Source of the DNA: Verrucomicrobiaceae bacterium
GTDB taxonomy: Bacteria; Verrucomicrobiota; Verrucomicrobiia; Verrucomicrobiales; Verrucomicrobiaceae
NCBI GenBank assembly: GCA_027489965.1
Contig: JAIXZA010000131.1
Coordinates: 18,418-82,417, forward strand
Direction of reading: 5' to 3'
Length of the DNA: 64,000 bases
Part shown: one piece after another, positions 25,355-37,000 of the stretch
Layout of the letters: each line of letters opens with the position of its first letter
Position numbering within the stretch: position 1 is the stretch's first letter
Translations under genes and position numbers: made by a program
Notes under the pieces: generated by a model
The model's database searches: none
Seen by the model: the letters and a program-made list of their open reading frames with translations, nothing else
What the model was told of the DNA's origin: nothing

Positions 25355-27202
25355 ATGTCTAAAATACGAATTCTCTCCGACGCACTCGCCAGCCAAGTCG
25401 CTGCGGGAGAGGTCGTGGAGCGGCCAGCAGCGGTGATTCGTGAATTGGTGGAAAACAGCCTGGATGCAGGCGCTTCACATGTCACGGTCGAAGTACAACG
25501 CGGTGGCACGGCGCTCATGCGCATCACGGATGATGGCTGTGGGATGGATCGTGAGGATGCGCTTCTTTGCATGGAACGACATGCTACTAGCAAGATACGG
25601 ACCAAAGAGGATCTGGCTGCGATTGCGACCTTCGGTTTTCGTGGTGAAGCCCTGCCAAGCATCGCCAGCGTGTCCCGTTTCCGACTCGCGACTCGGGAAA
25701 AAGAAGCCCTCAGCGGCACTGAAATCGAGATCACGGGCGGTAAACTGGCCAACGTCAAAGATCACGGCGGCAACCAAGGCACGATCATTGAAGTGCGTTC
25801 CCTGTTCTTTAATGTTCCAGCTCGACGCAAATTTCTGCGCACGGAAGCCACGGAGTATTCCCACATCGAGAATCAATTCCGCACCCATGCGATTGCGAAT
25901 CCAAAGGTCACATTCACACTCATCCGTGATGGTGGAGTCGCCTATCATTTACCCGGAGCTCAAAACGTCTTGGAGCGCATCCGTGGTCTTGCAGGAGATG
26001 AACTGGCCAATCGTTTGATCGAAGTAGAGCGCTTGGAAGCACAAGGCATTGCCGTCTGGGGTTATATCGGCGGACCGGGCCTGAGCCGGTCTAGTCGGCA
26101 ACAGCAGCTGACCTTTTTGAATGGTCGTCCGATCGAAAGTCAGCCCATCAATTACGGCCTGCGTGAAGGCTTTCATACCTCATTGATGAAAGGCCAGTAT
26201 CCCGTGACTTTTCTGTTTCTGGAGATGGATGCCGAAGCTTTTGACATCAATGTTCATCCGGCCAAAAAAGAAGTGCGCTTTCATGATGGCTTCAGCATCC
26301 GTGATGTCGTGGCAAGGGCGGTGAAGCGTGCTTTAGAAAATGCGACCAAGCTTCCTGAAGGTTTGCAAAACTCAGGCCCACGCGCGACTCAGCCCGCGCT
26401 CCAGCTGCGCACAGAATCCAGCGCGCCAGCGCCTACTCAACAGGCATTTATTTTACCAGCGGTGCCGCTGCGCATCCCTTCAGCTGCGCCCGCAGCACGT
26501 CTGCCAGAACCTGCCCCCATTCAAAGTAAGCTCGAGCCAGACCGCGTAAGCCCAAGCCCTGCCCCCAAGCATGAAGAGCCAGTGCAGGAAAAGGCAGCGC
26601 CGCCTGCCAAACCCCAGATGCCGACCTTTCGCATCATTGGCATTTTACAACGTCTGTATGTGCTGATGGAAAGCACAGAGGGGCTCGTGCTCATGGATCA
26701 GCATGCAGCTCATGAGCGAGTGAACTTTGAAAAAATCCGTGCCGCCATGGAAACCGGTGGCGTCCCCTCTCAGCGCCTGCTCATGCCGCTGATGCTGCAA
26801 ACAAGTCCGCGTGATGCCGATATCCTGAAGCGGAATCTGGACACGCTCACAAAGCTCGGCATCGAAGCAGAACCTTTTGGCCCTAACACCTTTAAGATCG
26901 AAGCCTTACCGACCTTTTTAAAAGTTGACGATCCACTGGCATGGCTAGACCAAGTCATCGAAGAGCTGCAAAGCCTGAGCTCCAAAAGCTCTGCTCTCAG
27001 GCTAGGTGAGGACATGATCGTGATGAGCGCGTGCCGGCATTCAGTAAAAGCCAATGACAAGCTCTCCATCCCTGAAGTACAGGCGCTGCTTGAAGATCTT
27101 TTTGCCTGCGAAATGCCTTACTGTTGCCCGCATGGCAGGCCCACCCTGATCCAAATGTCCATGGGTGAGCTTGAACGCAAATTTGGCAGAGCGGCCCCGT
27201 GA
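25355..27202 (+). CDS. mutL: DNA mismatch repair protein MutL (endonuclease-type)
   Basis: 615 residues. The GHKL ATPase shows RELVENSLDAGA (E34, N35), DDGCGM and GFRGEALPS. A Pro/Ala-rich linker spans about residues 330-415. The C-terminal dimerisation domain carries the metal-dependent nicking motif DQHAAHERVNFE starting at D448, plus ACRHSVKAND and CPHGRPT. So this MutL should nick DNA itself, unlike that of E. coli. No mutS is in view. The stop codon is the left half of TGATCA shared with galU. Confidence 0.95.
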   Translation: MSKIRILSDALASQVAAGEVVERPAAVIRELVENSLDAGASHVTVEVQRGGTALMRITDDGCGMDREDALLCMERHATSKIRTKEDLAAIATFGFRGEALPSIASVSRFRLATREKEALSGTEIEITGGKLANVKDHGGNQGTIIEVRSLFFNVPARRKFLRTEATEYSHIENQFRTHAIANPKVTFTLIRDGGVAYHLPGAQNVLERIRGLAGDELANRLIEVERLEAQGIAVWGYIGGPGLSRSSRQQQLTFLNGRPIESQPINYGLREGFHTSLMKGQYPVTFLFLEMDAEAFDINVHPAKKEVRFHDGFSIRDVVARAVKRALENATKLPEGLQNSGPRATQPALQLRTESSAPAPTQQAFILPAVPLRIPSAAPAARLPEPAPIQSKLEPDRVSPSPAPKHEEPVQEKAAPPAKPQMPTFRIIGILQRLYVLMESTEGLVLMDQHAAHERVNFEKIRAAMETGGVPSQRLLMPLMLQTSPRDADILKRNLDTLTKLGIEAEPFGPNTFKIEALPTFLKVDDPLAWLDQVIEELQSLSSKSSALRLGEDMIVMSACRHSVKANDKLSIPEVQALLEDLFACEMPYCCPHGRPTLIQMSMGELERKFGRAAP

Positions 27203-28078
27203 TCAGCGCGCTAATTGCTGCACATACTCCTGCAACGCTGAGCCGATATCAGCACGTTGTAGTCCGAAATGCAGATTGGCCTTAATGAAATCCAATTTGT
27301 TACCGATGTCATGTCTCTGCCCATCATAGCGAAGACCATGAAGTGCTTCTTCTTTCATCAGTGAAGCCATGGCATCCGTCAGTTGCAGTTCCCCGCCCTT
27401 GCCTTTTGGCGTCTTTTCCAGATGAGCAAAAATGCTCGGCGATAAAACATAACGTGCACTCACGGCGAGTCTTGATGGCGTCGCCTCAGGCTTGGGCTTT
27501 TCGACGAACTGCGTTGCGCGAATGAGACCTGGAGAAATTTCATCGCCACCGAGAATGCCATAGCGACTGACTTTTTCCAAAGGCACCTCTTGAAGCGCCA
27601 CGGCGGAGCCTCCATGAAGCTCCACCACATCGGCGAGTTGGCGCGTGACGGGACGTGATTCGTCTTGAGTTGTCACCACAGTATCACCGAGCAAGACGGC
27701 AAAGGGCTCATCGCCTACATGATCCTTGGCATAGAGGATAGCATCTCCGAGACCACCCATTTTTGGCTGCCAGATAAAATGAATACGTGCCATACTTTGC
27801 ATTCGGCGCAGGGCCTCAAGTTCTTCGACGCGGCCTTTGGCCTCAAGCTCAGACTCCAAATCAAATGCTGGATGAAAATGCTCCTCAATCGCGCGCTTGC
27901 TACGACTGATGACAATGAGAATGTCCGTGATACCCGAGGCCACGGCCTCCTCCACCACATACTGGATCACGGGTTTGTCCACGAGCGGCAGCATCTCCTT
28001 TGGCACCGCTTTTGAGATGGGAAGAAAGCGCGTGCCGTAACCGGCGGCGGGAATGATTGCTTTGCGAACTTTTGGCAT
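27203..28078 (-). CDS. galU: UTP-glucose-1-phosphate uridylyltransferase
   Basis: 291 residues from ATG 28078. Makes UDP-glucose, a precursor for polysaccharides and glycolipids. The nucleotidyltransferase signature is KAIIPAAGYGTRFLP with AVPKEMLPLVDKP; further landmarks are PKMGGLGDAILYAKD, the metal-binding LLGDTVV, and FVEKPKPEATPS. A GTG start at 28099 would add seven residues. It converges on mutL with no gap and diverges from the histidine kinase gene across 118 bases. Confidence 0.93.
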   Translation of the reverse strand: MPKVRKAIIPAAGYGTRFLPISKAVPKEMLPLVDKPVIQYVVEEAVASGITDILIVISRSKRAIEEHFHPAFDLESELEAKGRVEELEALRRMQSMARIHFIWQPKMGGLGDAILYAKDHVGDEPFAVLLGDTVVTTQDESRPVTRQLADVVELHGGSAVALQEVPLEKVSRYGILGGDEISPGLIRATQFVEKPKPEATPSRLAVSARYVLSPSIFAHLEKTPKGKGGELQLTDAMASLMKEEALHGLRYDGQRHDIGNKLDFIKANLHFGLQRADIGSALQEYVQQLAR

Positions 28079-28196
28079 GGGCTGAGACGGTAGGGCCACG
28101 ATTTAGAACTGGCAAGACCAAGCAAACTCTGTTGAGATTGAATTTTAGCCAATCGAACAACTAGGGATTTCCGGTAACCCTTGCTAGCATAGCCTC

Positions 28197-30239
28197 ATGA
28201 ACGTCAAAAAATGCCTCTCCATCATGGCATGGCTCACCCTCCTACAGGTGAGTTCAGGAGAAGAGGCATTGACGTCTGCTGCCGCCATCAGAGCGCTGAG
28301 TCCAGAAGACCGGGAACTTCATCGACCCGTGAAGCTTGATGCCATCGTCACCTACTATCATCCAGCCTGGGGGGTTCTCTTTGTACATGATGGTGTTGAT
28401 GGAATCTGCGTGGGAGTATCGGAAGACCAGCGACCAGCAGTTCCCTATATGATCGGTTCACAATTGCAAGTCCAGGGACACGTCGGTCCTGGCGAGTTTC
28501 TTCCTGTAGTGCTGCCTTCAACCATCGAGATTCGTGGATCTGGAGCTCTGCCTCAGTATCAAAAAGTCAACTTTGAAGAGCTCTTCACTCCAGCCATGGA
28601 TGCACGTCCAGTGGAGGTGCAGGCCGTTGTCAAAAGCACGTCATTCAGTGACGACAGCCTCATCGTGGATGTGGAGGTGGAAGGCCACATGATCCGTGCG
28701 ATCCTTCCACAGAATGAACCACTCAAAAAGCTACCCTGGCAGCTCGTGGAGCGACAGGTTAGAGTGCGGGGTATCACTGGAACCCACTTCAACGATCAGC
28801 GCCAGATGTCAGGCCGCTTGCTGTTTGTATCAGGCCTAGAGTCCTTCATGATCGAAACGGAAGACAAACCTCAAGATGTGATCCCCTTGGTGCCCATTGA
28901 AGAACTGCTAAGAGTCGGCTCAACACTTCGGCAGAAGGTGCGTGTCATGGGAGTAACCACCTATGTGATTGCTGGTCGTGGTCTTTATTTACGAGGAGAT
29001 GGCGGCAGCATGTTTGTCCAGACAGCGCAGCCCTTTAGTCTCTCTGTCGGAGATGAAGTCGAAGCAGAAGGCTATCCTATCGTGACGCCTTTTCGCCCAA
29101 GCTTGAGCGCCATCAATGTGAAAAAGACAGGCGTTAAACCCATCCCTCAGCCTATGGAATTGAAGCCTGCAAAGACGCGCCATAGTCGTGAGCAATGTGA
29201 GCTAGTCACGCTAGAAGCTGACTTTTTAGAACTGGTGCCCAGCCGTGAAGGTAAAAATCTCATCTGCCGTGCCGAGGGCCAAGTTTTTGAGGTGCTCTTG
29301 GCCACTCCGGACTCTCCTTTAGAGCCACTCATGTCAGGCATGAGGCTAAGCTTAACTGGCATCTGTGAGTTTATTTCCACGCGCCCACTCGTCATACCAC
29401 GCAATGCCACAAGCTTTCGCCTGCTTCTGCGAAGTCCTCAGGACATCATCATCACCGCTAGACAACCTTGGTGGGGAGAACAGCGCGCACGCTGGATCTT
29501 GGGCTCATTGCTTGCCCTCGCAATCGCCATTGGAGCCTGGGCACTGACCTTGCAGTGGGTCGTGCGCTCACAGTCTGACGTGATCCGCCAGCAGGCCCAG
29601 CAACAGGCAACCCTGGAAGAAAGACAACGCATCGCACGAGATCTGCATGACACCCTGGAGCAGGAGCTTGTCGGAGTAACCATGCTGTTAGATGACACGG
29701 CAAAGAGAATTCATGGAACGCAAATGCCCGCCTCTCAGCCCCTAGATTTGGCGCGGCGACTGCTACGCCGAGCACGTGAAGAATCACGCAGTACCATTCG
29801 TGAACTGCGTAGTGTCACGCTCGAAAAGCGCGGCCTACCAGCTGCACTGGAAGAGCTACTTAGGCCGATGGCCACTTCTGGTGGTGCTATGTTTCAGGTG
29901 TCGATATGTGGCACACCCACAAGACTTTCGGGCACTTTAGAAACGCATCTCCTACGTGTAGCCCAAGAAGCGGTAGCAAATGCGGCTCATCATGCCAAAG
30001 CGCAGCAAATTAAACTGCACCTCGAATACTTAAATGACAACTTAAAACTCACCATTCAAGACAATGGCTGCGGTTTTGATCCCAATACAACCAACGCACT
30101 TACTGGCCACTTCGGACTTAGCGGGATGAGTGAACGCGCCGCAAAAATTGGTGGTCAACTTCACGTTCACAGTCAGCTCGGCACAGGAACTACTGTAGAA
30201 CTCTCCGCTCCTAGAGTGAATTTCCAGGGAGCCGCATGA
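28197..30239 (+). CDS. Membrane sensor histidine kinase, NarL/DesK type
   Basis: 680 residues. A signal peptide-like N-terminus leads to a periplasmic region of about 400 residues made of repeated OB-fold-like beta modules (for example WGVLFVHDGVDGICVGV and GRGLYLRGDGGSMFVQ). One membrane helix (about 436-455, LGSLLALAIAIGAWALTL) is followed by the HisKA_3 dimerisation helix ERQRIARDLHDTLEQEL with phospho-acceptor H484, and an ATPase domain with AQEAVANAAHHAKA, DNGCGFDP and GLSGMSERAA. Partner regulator follows after 42 bases. The ligand is unknown; the giant proteases downstream are possible targets of regulation (inference). Confidence 0.9.
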   Translation: MNVKKCLSIMAWLTLLQVSSGEEALTSAAAIRALSPEDRELHRPVKLDAIVTYYHPAWGVLFVHDGVDGICVGVSEDQRPAVPYMIGSQLQVQGHVGPGEFLPVVLPSTIEIRGSGALPQYQKVNFEELFTPAMDARPVEVQAVVKSTSFSDDSLIVDVEVEGHMIRAILPQNEPLKKLPWQLVERQVRVRGITGTHFNDQRQMSGRLLFVSGLESFMIETEDKPQDVIPLVPIEELLRVGSTLRQKVRVMGVTTYVIAGRGLYLRGDGGSMFVQTAQPFSLSVGDEVEAEGYPIVTPFRPSLSAINVKKTGVKPIPQPMELKPAKTRHSREQCELVTLEADFLELVPSREGKNLICRAEGQVFEVLLATPDSPLEPLMSGMRLSLTGICEFISTRPLVIPRNATSFRLLLRSPQDIIITARQPWWGEQRARWILGSLLALAIAIGAWALTLQWVVRSQSDVIRQQAQQQATLEERQRIARDLHDTLEQELVGVTMLLDDTAKRIHGTQMPASQPLDLARRLLRRAREESRSTIRELRSVTLEKRGLPAALEELLRPMATSGGAMFQVSICGTPTRLSGTLETHLLRVAQEAVANAAHHAKAQQIKLHLEYLNDNLKLTIQDNGCGFDPNTTNALTGHFGLSGMSERAAKIGGQLHVHSQLGTGTTVELSAPRVNFQGAA

Positions 30240-30281
30240 CCAGCCATCCCTCGGACGAACGTCTTTAACTCAACCTCCAGC

Positions 30282-30917
30282 ATGAAAAAAAGCTCATCCA
30301 TCCGAATCCTCATTGTGGACGATCACTTTGCGACCCGATTGGGATTAGCCGTGCCGATCAACAATGAACCCGACATGACCGTCGTGGCTGAGGCTGGGAC
30401 AAGTGCAAAAGCCGTGGAGCTTTACCGACAACATCAACCCGATGTTGTGATCATGGATTATCATCTGCCAGACAAATCAGGCGTGGAAACACTGGAGTCC
30501 ATCCTTGCCGAGTTCCCCGACGTGCGTGTACTCATGCTGACCATTTTTGATGGTGAAGAAGACATCTATCGCGCTGTGAACGCTGGAGCTAAAGGCTACC
30601 TAACGAAGTCCTCTGAATGTGAAGACGTGCTGCTCGCCATCCGCCGGATCGCCGCAGGTGCCGCCTGTTTCCCACCGGAAATTGCCGCTAAAATCCGCGC
30701 ACGCGAGCAGAGACGATCATTGACACCTCGTGAGCTGGAGATCTTACGGCTGCTGGTCAAAGGCCATTCCACCAAGGAAATCGTGGACATACTGCAACTC
30801 AGCATGGGGACCATCCGCCTACACATCAGCATTATCTTAGACAAGCTGGACGCCTTTGACCGCACCAGCGCTGTGGCCATAGCCATTGAGCGTGGAATTG
30901 TGCACTTGGGAGAGTGA
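30282..30917 (+). CDS. LuxR/NarL-type response regulator
   Basis: 211 residues. The receiver domain has D13/D14 in IVDDHF, phospho-acceptor D59 in VVIMDYHLPD, the T/S switch in LMLTIFDG and K109 in GYLTKS. The C-terminal helix-turn-helix shows LTPRELEILRLLVKGHSTKE and MGTIRLHIS. It pairs with the kinase upstream. It lies 115 bases before the first giant protease gene, so that gene is an obvious candidate target, though no operator can be proven by eye. Confidence 0.93.
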   Translation: MKKSSSIRILIVDDHFATRLGLAVPINNEPDMTVVAEAGTSAKAVELYRQHQPDVVIMDYHLPDKSGVETLESILAEFPDVRVLMLTIFDGEEDIYRAVNAGAKGYLTKSSECEDVLLAIRRIAAGAACFPPEIAAKIRAREQRRSLTPRELEILRLLVKGHSTKEIVDILQLSMGTIRLHISIILDKLDAFDRTSAVAIAIERGIVHLGE

Positions 30918-30976
30918 TCGCTGGGCGGCTTGTTGCTTTTCCCGAGTCAAATAAGCAAATTCAGCCAAAAAATAAA

Positions 30977-31028
30977 TCTTCCCTTAAAGAGCTGATTTTG
31001 AGATCGTCTGAGTGGTAACGATAACCAC
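30977..31028 (+). promoter_or_regulatory. Leader block shared with the second giant gene
   Basis: The 32 bases 30977-31008 align without gaps to 44600-44631 upstream of the second giant gene, with 24 matches including TCTTCCC at the left and TGAGATCGTC at the right. In both, the block ends 25 bases before the start codon. It is followed by an inverted repeat, GTGGT (31012-31016) and ACCAC (31024-31028). CGTC resembles the -10 of ECF promoters, but the -35 is not clear. Confidence 0.55.
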
Positions 31029-31032
31029 CACC

Positions 31033-34000
31033 ATGCGTCTCAAAACCACACTCGGGTTCCTTGTTCTCATCACCGGAGCTTGCTCTGTCGGATTTTACTT
31101 ATCCAAACCTAGCCAGCAGGCCTTAAATCAAGGATTCAAGTCATCGAGCCAACCGGCTGCTGTAGCACCCATGGCAGAACCAGTTAACGCAAAGATAGCC
31201 GTCAGTGAACAAAGAAGGACTCCAGTGGCCGAGCCATCCGTGGCTGACCCCATAGTACAATTTGACCACTGGAGCCGGACCTATCTAGCGGCGGTGGAGG
31301 CTGAAAGAGGCGCTCTTAGAGAAGAAGGTGTCAAACTAGCCAAGGCACGCCGGCCAAGCTTTACTCAGATCATCCAAAGTGATCCGCGCAGGGCTCTGGC
31401 GGAAGCTGTGCCCATGGTGGTGCGGCAAAAGCTGCCTGCGGAGATCGTGGCTGAATTAGAAGAACGAGTGGCAGATCGTGGTGAATTACGGGTCTATGTG
31501 GCGGGACCTGAGTCGAAGGAAAATGGTGACAAGGCCTTTCTCCGCTATGTTCAGACACAAACAGGTAAGACCTTTGAAACCTACGTCTATGGGCAACGGG
31601 AGTTTGATTACCGCTCCAAATCAGACGTGCATGTGATCGGCGTAGCTATGGAAGGGGCGCTGGCTCTGAGCGAATCACGAGTACGCCAGCTAGAGCCAGG
31701 CGAGATCCCGCCGACAGGGAAGAAACAGCTAGAAGTCTGTCCTGTTTCAGGAAAAAGCACCGACCGCGACATGCCGCCAACCGCACCTGTAGCGGAGACT
31801 GTTATAGCCATAGAAACTGGAGATGAGGTCATCTTTCTTTGCGATGGCGCGCATATCAGAGCTTATGAAAACGGATTGATCCTAGGCGAGGCTGGCACAG
31901 GTGGCGCGCAAAGCTTTACAGGAGCGATGCCCTCCGCCTCCGTACCTTCAGTGGGCGTGGTGAAGGTGCTTTATGTGCCAGCCATCTTTGCCGATCAAAG
32001 CCAGACTCCAGCGACTGAAGCTGTGATGATGGACGGCCTGCGTCAGACAGCCGATTTTTATCAAACCCAGTCCTACGGGCGCCTCACCCTAGTGGCCACG
32101 GTCACGCCGCCAGTCAAACTACCCAGAAACCAAGCCTGGTACAGAGGCAAGGACTCAACCAGTGGTTTCATCAAGGAAGTGGATGGCCTGAATGCTGAAA
32201 TGGTGCACGCCAAGGAAGCCGCACGAGCGGCAGGTTACGACTGGCAGGATTACCACTGCTTCTGCATTCGGTCCACGGGCGGAGCACGCTCACCGACAAG
32301 TTACGGCAGCCTCGGATCTGGACAAGTCTGGATGCGCAGCGACAGCGTGAGCACCATCGCACACGAGATCGGCCACGCCTTTGGTCTGCTGCACGCGAAT
32401 TTCTGGCTAACCAACGGTGCCAGCGTGGCAGGACCTGGCGGCAACGAAGAATACGGAGATGATTTTGATAATATGGGGCGAGCGACTCCACCCGCAGGTC
32501 ATTACAATGCTCAGGCCAAAAATCAGATTCGCTGGATGCCACCGGAGTTTGCTCCACCGATCACTGCCAGCGGTCTCTACCGTATCCACGCTTTTGACCA
32601 GCCGCGCCTGGAGTCTGGCAAGCTCTATGGACTGCAAGTCAGGAAGGATGCCGAGCGCACCTTTTGGGGGGAATACCGCACGCTTTTCCCCAGTAATGTT
32701 TGGGTCACGAATGGCCTGCTGCTGGGCTGGAAATGGACCCTAAACGGAGGCGATAACATCCAGCTTCTCGACACCACGCCCGGCTCTAACAATGGTAAAA
32801 ATGACGCTCCAATCGCAGTGGGCAGCACCTTTTCAGATTTGGAAAGCGGTATCCATATCACCACAGTGGCCGTGAATCCCACCACCTCACCCCCGAGTCT
32901 GGATGTGCAGGTGAATCTGGGCACTTTCCCCGGTAATAACGCGCCCACGCTGGCCCTCAGTCCCTCGGCCCCTGTCGTGCCGACGAGCACAAACGTGACC
33001 TTTACCGCTACGGCTGCCGATCTGGATGGTGACACCCTGGCCTACTCTTGGCGCTGGCATGACGGCGTCATCTCCCCCAATGCGCCGACGGCTACCCGCA
33101 ACTTCGGCACCAATGGCATTTACAACGTCAGTTGCGTGGTTTCTGACATGAAAGGCGGCATCGCCATCCGCAATGCGGTCATCACCGTCGGCAATGGCGG
33201 AAGTAAGTTCACCATCAGCGGTCGCATCACAAAAAACGGCGCAGGCATGGTCGGAGTGAATGTAACCACGAGCGGAACGAACGGCACGCTGACAGACTCC
33301 GATGGCTATTATGTCATTGCCAATCTCTCAGCAGGATCCTACTCCGCGACTCCAGCCGGACATGGATACAATTTTACTGAAGGGTTTAACAATAGCATCA
33401 CCGTCGGCCCCAGTTTCAGTGGTGCCGACTTTACTGTTGAGGAGCTTCCCATCGTCACCCTCACCGCTCCAACCGCAGTGGCCACAGAAGGGGGAGCCAG
33501 CGGCATCTTCCGCCTGACGCGCACCGGCTCCACCGCGCTGCCACTGGTCGTGAACACACTTGTGGTTCGCGGCACAGCCACCAAGACATCGGACTACACC
33601 TTTGCCCCTGACTACACCGCGATCTCCGGCACACCCTACAACACCCTCACCATCCCAGCTGGTAGCAGCACACTGGATGTCGTCGTCGCTCCGGTGAATG
33701 ACGTTAGTTCAGAGGGAGATGAAGAAGTGCAGCTCATCCTCGGTCTGGACGCCGCCTATGTGAATGGGACAGAATCCTCCGCTGCGATCACGATTCAGGA
33801 CAATGACACGGCCCTGCCTCGTGTCTCCCTCACCGCCTCTGCTGCTCAAACTGTGGAAGGCAGTGGCCAGCCCATCACCTGCACACTCAGACGTTCGGGC
33901 TCCACGGGCGCAGATCTGATCGTGGCCTACACGATTGCCTCCACGAGCACGGCGGTGAATGGAGTGGACTATAGCACCCTCAGCGGCACGGCCACGATTC

Positions 34001-37000
34001 CCCAAAACTCTGCCAGCACCACCTTCAACATCTCGCCTCTCGATGACAGCCTTTCTGAAGCCACGGAAACGCTGCGCCTCACTATTGCAACAGGCGCGCT
34101 GTTCATCGCTGATGCTGCTGCAAACAATGTCACTGCGAGCATTGTTGATGACGATTCACAGGTCGTCACGCTCACCATACCAGATGCAGTGGCAACTGAG
34201 GTGGATCGCAGTGCTCCTGGTGCTGTACCAAATCCAGGCACATTCCTCCTCACTCGCAGTGGAGATACAACCGCAGCGCTCACAGTTTACTACAGTGTAG
34301 GTGGATCTGCGCTCCATGGAGTGGACTACGAGGCCCTGCCCGGCTCCGTGACTTTCCCTGCAGGAGTAACTCAGCGCAGCATCACCATCATGCCCCGCAT
34401 CGAAGGTTACGGCGAAGGCAATGAAACCGTGATCCTTTCCATCGCCGATGGCAACGAAGCCTACCGATCTGGAAGCAGCAGTAGCGGCACAGTGACGATC
34501 TCTGACCTGAGCACAGACAAACCTCTGCTGGAGGTCACCTCCATTGGCAGCATCGCAGCGGAGCCCTCCACAAATGGGCAATTTCGCATCACAGCGAAAG
34601 GCGGCAGCGGCTCATTGACGGTCAATTACACCGTGACCGGAACCGCCACTTTGGGCACCGACTTCACGGCCCTTTCTGGCACAGCCACGATGGCGCTCAC
34701 TGGTGGCACAGTGACCACGAACCTCTCCGTACCTGTGCTCGATGACAGCGATGTCGAAGACATGGAAACGGTGATACTCACGCTGGATAACAGCACGAAT
34801 TACACACTTTGGGACATGAGTAAATCCGCCACGCTTTTCATCCGCGATGATGAACAGCCCACAGTCTTTGTTGACCCTCAAATCACCACAGGTGCTGCGC
34901 ATTCAGTCTCTGAGTCTTCGACTTCCACCACGCTAAAGTTCTTCATCTCACGCACTGGCAGCACCACGGGAGCACTGACCGTGAATTACACCATGACCGG
35001 AACCGCCACCAGTGGTGCTGATTACACGAACACCAACCTCACAGGCACTGCCACCATCCCAGACGGTGCACCGGGTGTGGACATCAGCTTCAATACAATT
35101 GGCGACACCATCTTTGAAGGCACAGAAACCGCCACCCTCCGACTAAGCACCGGCAGCTACTCACGCGGTCCCGATGCCACGATCTACATCACCGATGATG
35201 ATGCAGGCACGCAGGCTGTGAGCTTTGCCTCCACTGGCGGCAGCGGCAGTGAAAGCACGACCACCGTGAACATCCCCATTACTCTCAGCAGTCCAGCAGT
35301 AGGAACGGAAACCGTAGATTACCTCTTAGAAACTGGTCCGCGAACGCCCACCTTCCTTGCAGGAACATGGGTGCGGGTGATTCGTTCTGGAAATAGCTTT
35401 TCCGCTTGGAGATCCCTTGACGGCGCCACTTATACCCAGCTCGGTACTGCGCAGACGATTTCTATGCCTTCAGCAAGTTACTTAGCAGGCATCTACGTGA
35501 CGTCAGGAAGCAATGGAATCTTGGCCAACATCCAAGTGGATAGTCTCAACGTCACAGGACTGGATTCCGGCGGCAGCGTAGGCACGCTAACCAGCAGCGC
35601 CATCGGCACCCAGAACCCAGCAGGTGGACAGACAGAGTCGGCTGGCCTTTATAACATCATCGCTGGTGGCCCTGACATCTCCACCGGCAGCACTTCGGAC
35701 GGTGGGCGGATGATCTATTTTCCTATATTTGACTCCAACAACTGCACTGTCACAGCCCGAGTGCTTGGTATGAGTGGAAATAGCTCTTCGATTAAAGCCG
35801 GCGTGGCCATTCGTGAATCCACAGCGACCAATGTTCGCCACATGAGCTGCTTTGCAGAAACAGGCTTTGGATCTCACCGTGCTAGCTTCAGGACAACGAC
35901 TGCCAGCAATGCCGGCGCTGTGCAGTCCCAGCCAACCTACAGCAAACCACGCTGGCTTAGGCTTCAGCGAGTGGGCAATCTTTTCACCTCTTCCACATCT
36001 TCAAACGGCAGCACCTGGACAGTCGCGGGTCCTGCGCAGTCCATTCCGCTAAGTTCACTTTGCCTCGTCGGGCTCGCCGCCTCAGCGCGCAGTGATGGAT
36101 TACTCACCCAAGCAACCTTTGACAATATCACCCTCAGCACAGGCGGCACGCTGACTGGCCGCACCATCGGTTTTGTTAATGAACCCGGCAGCGTGACTGA
36201 AAGCGGCGGCACCTTGACCATCACCGCCTCAGGTGCAGGCATCATGCCCACGGCGGCCTCCTCAGAAGATGAAGGCCACATGGCCGCAGCCAGTGTCTCA
36301 GGCGACTTCACCCTCACTGCTCGGCTCAATAACATCACAGGTGGTGCTGCTACCGCTCAGGCGGGCCTCATGGTGCGTGAGACCTCCAACTACCGCGCCC
36401 GTGCGCTTTGGTTTGGCCTGGTCGCAGGTGCTGCGGCCTCCGCTCCTGAGTATCGCGCCCGGCTCTCCGCCGTGAGTAGTGGTGAAGGCCTGAGCGTGGA
36501 CTACTCACTTACACCCGGCACACTGACCTTTGCTGCCGGTGAGCAGACGAAAAACATCACCCTCAACGTCACGAATGACCTTCTGCCAGAGCCGGTCGAG
36601 TTCGTCAATGTCATGCTGCGCTATCCTCATCGTTCGCTTTTAGGCGCTCCGAATACTTTCACCTATGCCATCCTGGATGACGACGCTCCCACCGCTCTGC
36701 TACCATCACTGGGCTTCACCGGCGCTGCCTCCACTGGACTGGAAAATGCTTCTCCTGCTCAAATCGCAGTAACTTTGAGCGATCCCGCCAGCGCTGCCGT
36801 CACCGTGGACTACACCAGCACAGCAGGCACGGCAACGGGGGGTGGCACAGACTTTACGGACATCAGCGGCACACTCACCTTTGCTCCTGGTGAGACCTTT
36901 AAAACTCTGTCTCTGCCTTTGATCGACGACCTGCTCGTGGAGAGCACCGAGACCGTGCAACTCACGCTTAGCAACGCCGCCAATGCAGCTCTCAGCACCA

